In this document: positions 56,994 through 64,000 of the stretch, piece after piece
Position numbering within the stretch: the first letter of the stretch is position 1
How the letters are laid out: every line of letters begins with the position of its first letter
Assembly: GCA_032629725.1 (NCBI GenBank)
Contig: JAFEVB010000007.1
Span: forward strand, 1,984,001 to 2,048,000
Direction of reading: 5' to 3'
Length of the DNA stretch: 64,000 bases
Source: Gremmenia infestans
Lineage: Eukaryota > Ascomycota > Leotiomycetes > Helotiales > Hamatocanthoscyphaceae
The notes under the pieces: model-generated
What the model was told of the DNA's origin: nothing
The model's database searches: none
What the model saw: only the letters and a program-made list of their open reading frames with translations
Made by a program: the position numbers and the translations under genes

Positions 56994-58683
56994 ATGGTTG
57001 GCAAGAAGAAGCGTGGTCATCCGGATGTCGAGGAGCTTCTCTCACGACCGTGGTGCTATTACTGTGAGCTCTCCCTCCCTGTCTGCTTAATTCTTTTCTA
57101 ACGAGTCACCAAGGTGAGCGCGATTTCGATGATCTCAAGATTCTCATATCCCATCAGAAAGCTAAGCATTTTAAATGCGAACGATGTGGTCGAAGATTAA
57201 ATACTGCTGGTGGTAAGTTTTTCATCTCGCCCTTTCCTTCGCGTCGAGGACCAACTGACTCGTCGCAGGACTCTCTGTCCACATGAATCAAGTACATAAA
57301 GAGACTCTCACGATGGTCGATAACTCACTGCCGAACAGACAGGGACTCGAGGTGGAGATATTTGGTATGGAAGGCATTCCGGAGGATGTTTCCCAAGCAC
57401 ATAATCAGCGCATCATTGCAGGTTTCTACCAAGCCGAAGCTGAACGACGAGCCACCACTGGCAACCCTGGCCCAGGTGGGAATCAAGGCAATCAATCCAA
57501 GAAGCCGAAATTCGAATCACCCACGGACCTGAAAAAACGGTTGGCAGAACACAAGGCACGAAAGGAGGCGGAGAAGGCTGGTACAAGCAGTGGTGGTAAT
57601 ACCCCCATGGTGGAAGGTGTGCAGAACAGTCCTCTTGGTCAGAGCCCAAGCTCATTTGTAAGATTTGCTGTCGACCCAACACATGCCCTCAAATTAACAA
57701 CCTTGCAGAATAATGCCTCGCCCTATATTGCTCCTCAAGCCACTCATGGCGCTTCACAAGGTGCGGGTTATGGATCATTCTCACAAGAGCCGTATTCTCA
57801 ACCGGCAGCAGCTTACCAACAGCCATATGCATCCCAACCACCATTTTCCGGTCCTCCTGGCGCTCATTTTCAGCCTCAATACTCACCACCTCAACAGTAT
57901 CCACCTTCCCAATCATTTCCACCTCCGGGGTTCCAACCACCTGGGCAGAACTATCCAGGCGGTCCACCATCATTCGGAGCCGGTTCACCACCGCCAGGAT
58001 CGTTTAACGGGTATCATGGGCCACCTTCTAATACACCACCTGCGCATGGCGGTCTCCCAAATCGACCGCCTAGTCTTCCACCCGCTCCTGGTCTTCCCCA
58101 ACGACCTTCATTTGGTGCGCCGCAAGTCCCACCCTATCAAATGCAACAGCTGCATCAGGGTCCACCAGGAACTTCTTTTCAAGGTCAACAGGGTAGCTGG
58201 GCAGGCAATAGTTGGAAAGGTCAAGATCAGAAACCAGCTATGTCATCAAGTTATCCTCCTCATTCACAAGGCTACGGAGATTACTCGACTAACGCTTCCT
58301 CGGTGGATGACCTGGTTTCAGGTGCTGCACGAGAGGCTGATGACATTGACGAGATAATCAGAATGGCCGAGGCAGGTATCAAACCTCCGAAAAAGGGTGA
58401 AGTCGCGGCCCCTCCTGTACAAGCTATTGAGCCAGAGGCCAAGGCAGAAGCCACGTCAGCTTCCGTCCCCGAATTCGCTGAAGTTGGCGACAAGTCTGAA
58501 CCAACCCAAAAGAAGTCGAAGAAAGATAAGCCACAAAAGATGATTTATTCAGACAATGAAATGAGCCCAGAGGAGAAAATGGCGCTGATGCCAAGGTACG
58601 CATTCGTCCCTGATGGAAAGACTGAAACATCACTTGTCGATGCAGCAACAATTCCAGGTGTAGCTAGCACAGTCGATGCATAG
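56994..58683 (+). CDS. C2H2 zinc-finger protein, BuGZ/ZNF207-like
   Basis: Three exons, 56994-57063, 57114-57212 and 57269-58683, close in frame (527 aa). The N-terminus is the hallmark of ZNF207/BuGZ-type proteins: MVGKKKRGHPDVEEL, then two tandem C2H2 fingers (WCYYCERDFDDLKILISHQ, then KHFKCERCGRRLNTAG and LSVHMNQVHKE). The conserved GLEVEIFGMEGIPEDV follows. In animals BuGZ binds Bub3 through a GLEBS motif and forms condensates on spindles; I do not see a certain GLEBS here. The centre (about 150-420) is a Pro/Gln/Tyr/Gly-rich low-complexity region suited to phase separation. The Lys/Glu-rich end contains SVDDLVSGAAREADDIDEI and QKMIYSDNEMSPEEKMA. The start is fixed by the family N-terminus. 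Confidence 0.88.
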
Positions 58684-59913
58684 CGGAGGAATTTGGTGTA
58701 CAAGAATGTCGGCAGGTCAATCGGCTTCCTTTTCGTTCTCTTCCTTTGGACCTCCTTCGATCATCAGTAAATATCTTCTGTAATCGTTCGATACATATTT
58801 TCCGTCCCTCGCCACACAATATAAGTCTGGATTTGGGGCGTGGAGGATGAGAGCGCAGCTAAGTTACGGGCGTTACTTCGGCTCTGATGCTATCAGGACT
58901 TCTAATGATTATCTTTAGCGTTTCTTTGACTTTACAATGACGTTGGTGCGTCGAGTAAGTATCAGGTGAGCCCGAAGTGTAGCTGGGTTGTAGAAAATGG
59001 GATGGGCAAAAGTTACGGGAATGCTGCAGCTGGAGATACGTAGGAGGGTCAGTTGGGATGTGCAGCCTTTGTAAGTACCTGAAGGTTGGCAATTCCTACA
59101 TTATGCTCCCCGTCAGAACAAATCATTTCTATTGAGTCTAGATTGTGTCTTGTCCCGTCTGTTACGCCACCCACTGAATATAGATAATTATCCTTGGCTC
59201 GTGATGATTTTATGATATGATGAAACTAACGCTTGAAAGTAGCTGTTTAACTGCCATTGTGAGTAGAAATATCTTTTCTTGCGAGCGGTCAAGGGACTCA
59301 AACCGACTGTGTCTTTCCCAGGAGCAATCTTTGGTAGTTCCATTAGTCCAAGACGTAGTGTGTAACTGCCTCGGATATTCATGACATGAACATGCTTGCT
59401 GGTTTAGGCTAAATGTCTCAATCCCCGCATTTGCATTTTTGCCGACTCCACAAACCCCAGGCGTCCCACCTTGGGGGCGGGGATTAAGTAATAAAGGGCT
59501 CGGAAAGTACCTAGGTATGCAAGGAACCACCAGTTCTCCTTAACCAAAGCAAGGCAAGGTACCATCGGTTCTCTTTTTCAGAGAAGACCCGCAACTCAAA
59601 TGAAAGCTAAGTTTATTCATTTATTAACCACTTCCACTTCAACCGGCAGGCAGGCAGACATAACATACCCCTCGTTTGCTTCCCCTTTAGGATAATATAA
59701 GATGCCGATGCCCTAGTCGTAAGGATACATATGACTTGTTCGATTTCATCTTATCCGTTATTGCATTATCTGTTTTCCATTCATTCTCATCTATTCTTAT
59801 ATTGATGAATTCATAAGACTTTTTTCCATCTCCTTCTCGTTTTTATTTATTTCCTCAGATGAGCTGCCCTTGGCTTCATTCAAAGTTCCAATTAATTGAT
59901 TGAACCGTTTGTG
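58684..59913. other. Intergenic region upstream of GH115
   Basis: No gene is seen in 1.2 kb. It holds the 3' UTR of the zinc-finger gene and the GH115 promoter. A cluster of XlnR- and CreA-like motifs sits at 59407-59482. The part just before the start is pyrimidine-rich. Confidence 0.55.
59407..59482 (+). promoter_or_regulatory. XlnR-like GGCTAAA with two CreA-like GCGGGG sites
   Basis: GGCTAAA at 59407-59413 matches the XlnR/Xlr1 binding word. GCGGGG, within the CreA consensus SYGGRG, occurs at 59423-59428 (minus) and 59477-59482 (plus). All lie 430-510 bp upstream of the GH115 start. Short motifs can arise by chance, but the grouping fits a hemicellulase gene. Confidence 0.45.
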
Positions 59914-62900
59914 ATGATGAAGTCTCTCATCTCATTCACTCTCGCGCTCGCGCTCTCGCTCTCACCGATCCTTTCCTCGGTCCTTGCACTTGGGCAAAAG
60001 GCTACGGTTACTACGATTAGACCTGTGGATGGGGATGGGGAAGGGCTGCTTCGATTGGCGGGCACGGGACTGGATGGGCAGATCCTACTCAGTGCTGAGG
60101 ATTGGTGGGGCGTTATTCGCGCGGCGGAGGATCTGGCGGGGGATTTTGGGAAGGTTACGGGGAGGAATCTGACATTGACTAATTGGAGTGCTATAAATAC
60201 GAATACCACGAATAGCAATAGCACAAGAGCTGCAGGCGGGATCAGAAAGAGTGCACGTTCGGGGTTGCAGAGTAACGAGACGTATACAAATGGGAACGGG
60301 AGCTCTACCACGGTCTATTACACATATAACCCAGTAACGAGTTTCGTCAATGTAAGTTTTGTTTGTTCCCAGCCCAAAGGTTACCCTGAAAAAGGAAAGC
60401 AGATTTTGAGAGGGGAAATAGTATACAATCGGCCCAGCAGCTACCTTCACCGGCCCGGCCCTCTCCAACGCCCCCCCTTCGCAACCCGTCATCATAACCG
60501 GCACCCTGCACAAATCCCCACTCATCGCCTCCCTCATCCAATCCCACAAGCTAGACATCTCGTCCATCGCCGGGCGCTGGGAGTCCTTTATCAGCGAAGT
60601 GGTCACAGATCCCCTGCCCGGATCGGGAATCGATCGCGCGCTTGTGGTTGTGGGAAGTGATATGCGGGGGACGGTGTATGGCCTTTATGATGTGAGTGAG
60701 CAGATTGGTGTGAGTCCGTGGTGGTGGTGGGGGGATGTGCCGGTGAGGAAGAGGGAGGGGGTTTGGGCGTTGGAAGGGAGGAAGGTACAAGGGGAGCCGA
60801 GCGTGAGGTACAGGGGAGTTTTTATTAATGATGAACAGCCGGCTTTGACAAACTGGATTAAGTATTTGACATTCTCGTTCTGTCTTTTCCTTTCTTTTCT
60901 TTACTTGACTTGATTCCGGCGGGGTATGAATGGGAGAGCTGATGAAAAGATTAACAGTTCGAATTACCAACCTGGAAAATACGGACCGGGTTATAACCAT
61001 TATTTCTACCCCCGTGTCTTTGAGCTCCTGCTCCGATTAAGAGCTAATTATTTCTGGCCTGCCATGTGGGGGAGTATGTTTGGGGTGGACGATACTGCGA
61101 ACCAGCCGCTTGCCGACGCGTACGGGATTGTAATGGGCTCAAGCCATACCGGTGCGTTGCCCTTTTCCTTTCCCTTCTTCTTCAACCGCTTGTTCAATAT
61201 TCTAAAAGGAAGGTACTGACTGTAAAGAGCAGAGCCAATGATGCGCGCAACGAACGAATGGACGACTTTCGGCAAGGAGTATGGAGGTAACGGGCAATGG
61301 GAATACGACACCAACAACGCCTCTCTAGCCGCCTTCTTCACCTACGGCGCCCAGCGCGCCAAACCATACGTTGCGAACTCGCTGTTCACCATGGCGATGC
61401 GCGGGTCTGGGGATACGGCCATCACGCTCACTCAAGCGCAAGCTATTGCGGTGCTGCAGGACGTGGTGGCGAAGCAGAGGGAGATTCTTGGGGAGGTTTT
61501 CAATGGGACAAAGATGGAGGGGATTCCGCAGATGTGGTGTCTTTATAAGGAGGTGCAGGGGTATTATGAGAATGGGCTAAGTGTTCCTGATGATGTTACG
61601 CTGCTGTGGGCGGATGATAATTGGGGGAATATTCGAAGGCTGCCGACTGCGAGCGAGACGAATAGATCGGGTGGCGCTGGTGAGTGTGTTCCGAGATCAG
61701 ACAGGGATACTGGCTGATGAGTACACTGCGGATAGGGGTATATTACCATTTCGATTACGTGGGTGATCCGAGGGATTACAAGTGGATTAACACCATCCAG
61801 CTTCAGAAAACAGTTGAGCAGGTAAGTAAAAACACTTCTCCACAGCCATTCATTTGCCTTTACCGTAACATACATCCTTCAGATGCAATTAGCATACGCG
61901 CGCCAAGCAGATCGCATCTGGATTCTTAACGTAGGTGATTTGAAAACCCTCGAGATCCCCATCAACCATTTCATGGACCTCGCATACGACACTCCAGCCT
62001 GGGGTTACGATAGCGTTCCCCGCTGGCTAGGTCTATGGGCAGAGCGCGAGTTTGGCCCCGAGCCCAGCGTCACTATCTCATCCGTCGTCGATCGCTACGG
62101 CATGTACGCCGCGCGCCGGAAATACGAACTCCTCGATGCAAGCACGTATAGTATTGTCAACTATAACGAAGCAGACGCTATTCTCGCTCAATGGCAAGAG
62201 CTTGCTGATGATGCGCAGAAGGTATATGATGAGCTGGAGGATGCGTGGAAGCCGGCGTACTATGAGATGGTGCTTCAGCCGGTGCTGGGGGGGCAAGTCG
62301 TAAACCAGATATATGTTAATGCGGGAAAGAATCGCTTGTATACGGCGCAGAAGAGGAATACAGCGAACAAGGTGGCTGAGGATGTGCTGGGGTATTTCAA
62401 GCAGGATCATGTGCTCACGCAGCGATATCATGACTTGCTTGATGGGAAGTGGAATCATATGCTTGATCGTAGGATCTTACCATATCACATCATAATTAAG
62501 AACCAAGCTGACTGGGTTCGTTCGGTTAGAAACGCATTTAGGATATGATCTTTCCTACCATAGCCAAAACTACAACGGGTACTGGCAGCAACCAATGCGA
62601 AATACCATCCCCGCACTATCCTACGTCCAAGAGCTAGAAACCTCACTCGCTGGTAGTATCGGAGTAGCGGTCGAGGGCTCTAACGCCACAGTTCCTGGCG
62701 ACGATGCCTGGCACGCCAATTCCGGCAGCACGCTCGTCCTACCGCCCATGTCACCCTACGGCCCCCGAACCCGCTGGATCGATGTGTTTGCCCGCGGCAC
62801 GCAGAATTGCCAATGGTCCGTTTCTATCTCCCAGCCCTATGTATTCGCTACCCCGAACTTAGGAGGAACCGGTGGTCTCAACGGCACTGATACGCGCGTA

Positions 62901-63701
62901 TATGTTTCTATTGACTGGTCGAAAGCACCTCCTGCACCTAGCACGACAATTGTAAATATAGGGATAAATTTGACCTCTTCCTGCACCTGGGGCAACTACC
63001 CCGCGCCTACAATCCAAGTACCGATCCACAACACCGCCGTCCCTAGCACCTTTACCGGCTTCGTCGAATCCGATAGCCACATCTCCATCGAAGCCGAGCA
63101 CACAACCATCAACACCAACACCACTACCAACACATCCTACACAACTCTCCCTACCCACGGCCGCACCCTATCTGGCATCACCCTAGCCGACCCCCTCGCA
63201 TCTCCACAGCCACCTCCCACAGGCCCCTTCCTCTCCTACGCACTCTACAGCTTCACGCCCTCTCCCTCAGCATCCGTAACCCTGTTCCTATCCCCCTGTG
63301 GCAATATAAACGGTCCAGACTTCCCTATGGAATACGGCGTTGCGTTTGATGAGGAAGCGCCACAGGTTATACAATTCATACACAATGCTGCTTCTACTTC
63401 CGGTTCGACTTCTACTGCAGCATATCCGCTCGGCTGGTACCAAGCCGTCGCAGACGGCATATGGGGCTCTAGTGGGAATACCACGACAACGGTACATGAT
63501 TTAAGCGTCACGGGACGGCATACGTTGAAGGTTTGGCTGGTGCAGCCGGGGGTTGTGCTACAGAAAATCGTGGTTGATTTTGGGGGAGGTGTGAGGGAGA
63601 GTTATTTAGGGCCGCCGGAGAGTTTCAGAGCGGGGGCGGATGTAGTCGGGGGGTATGATGGGGGGAATTTTGCGGGGGTGGATGTGCTTGATGTTGTGTG
63701 A
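59914..63701 (+). CDS. Secreted GH115 alpha-glucuronidase
   Basis: GH115 enzymes remove (4-O-methyl-)glucuronic acid from xylan. Seven exons close in frame: 59914-60351, 60422-60861, 60958-61151, 61233-61679, 61736-61821, 61883-62468 and 62530-63701, giving 1120 aa, usual for the family. Residues 1-26 form a signal peptide (MMKSLISFTLALALSLSPIL); the next codon is also an ATG, so the start may be one codon later. Conserved blocks are VVGSDMRGTVYGLYDVSEQI, SPWWWWGDVPV, RGVFINDEQPALTNW, LRANYFWPAMWGSMFGVDD, EPMMRATNEW, LLWADDNWGNIRRLP and GVYYHFDYVGDPRDYKWI. Many Asn-x-Ser/Thr sites suit a secreted glycoprotein. The 86-nt exon 5 encodes only 29 residues. The C-terminal beta-rich part (after about 720) is Thr/Ser-rich. 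It is one of the last genes in the window and has no hydrolase neighbours. Confidence 0.92.
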
Positions 63702-64000
63702 TTAAGGGGTGTCTATATTCATAAGCTGAAATATATTCACATTACTAAGGCTATAAATTTAGTCTGATGTGTTTATGCCTGTAATATAGGGATTTTAGTG
63801 CTGCAAAGAGCGCAGCGTGTCCCGAAAGAGGGAATTGCGTTTCGAGTAAGGATGGGTAGTGCTTTGGGATCGTCTGATGCGGAAATCGATAAAGCTGCGC
63901 TATGGAAAGGGGAGGTCTAGTTGGACTGATTAGGCTTAGCGCTCGTCGTGTTCTGCACCTCGCAACGGACTTTATTTCTACATATGCGTATCTACGCAAC
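63702..64000. other. Right edge, no gene seen
   Basis: The GH115 3' UTR and sequence beyond. A minus-strand frame (63751-63999) runs off no recognised gene and lacks features. Confidence 0.5.

Noticed and set aside
57713..58357. 214-codon second frame inside the zinc-finger gene
   Set aside because: It is a His/Leu-rich shadow of the Pro/Gln-rich coding frame.
59281..59350. tRNA-like words GAGCGGTCAAGG (plus) and GGTTTGAGTCCC (minus)
   Set aside because: The two boxes lie on opposite strands or at the wrong spacing, and no cloverleaf can be drawn.
53512..63701. A biosynthetic or degradation gene cluster on the right side
   Set aside because: Malic enzyme, the zinc-finger protein and GH115 have unrelated roles; no backbone enzyme is present.

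Overview
The window is nuclear DNA of a filamentous ascomycete (Pezizomycotina). Genes are interrupted by many short (about 47-160 nt) GT-AG introns. The set includes Zn2Cys6 transcription factors, a HET-NACHT-ankyrin protein, a GH115 glucuronidase, a Clr5-type protein and the fungus-specific long tail on the class I histone deacetylase. A helotialean (Leotiomycetes) source would fit, but that is only a guess. Nothing prokaryotic, viral or organellar is visible. I assembled exon structures by hand from splice signals, reading-frame continuity and recalled family sequences. Where I say a model closes in frame, exon lengths sum to a multiple of three.

Layout. 1.6-7.4 kb is a housekeeping block: RPN11 (proteasome lid deubiquitinase, minus) divergent from RPD3 (histone deacetylase, plus), followed by RPL23 (uL14). 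9.2-12.7 kb holds three tandem, diverged copies of a small Cys-containing protein family I do not recognise; the third copy is frame-broken and runs into a 3.7 kb gene-free stretch (12.7-16.4 kb). 16.4-22.3 kb has a Clr5-domain gene, an F-box-like gene and TIM50. 25.5-33.1 kb has an amino-acid permease, then a divergent pair of a Zn2Cys6 regulator and a monocarboxylate-type MFS transporter. 33.7-37.4 kb is a fungal NLR (HET-NACHT-ankyrin) whose C-terminal repeats are very alike. 38.5-43.9 kb has a short hemerythrin-like gene divergent from a Rossmann-fold reductase, then a second Zn2Cys6 regulator whose zinc cluster is split by a probable GC-AG intron. 44.5-52.0 kb has a DUF1399 protein with a Cys/Gly tail, a TED1-like phosphoesterase and an amidase carrying one in-frame stop. 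53.5-63.7 kb has mitochondrial NAD-malic enzyme, a BuGZ/ZNF207-type zinc-finger protein and a secreted GH115 alpha-glucuronidase with XlnR- and CreA-like motifs upstream.

How it works together. Conserved core genes (proteasome, chromatin, ribosome, mitochondrial import, malic enzyme, mitotic zinc finger) alternate with accessory modules: environment-responsive regulator plus transporter, an allorecognition/immunity NLR and hemicellulose degradation. The least explained parts are the tandem small-protein family with its decaying third copy, the NLR repeat array and the single nonsense codon in an otherwise intact amidase.
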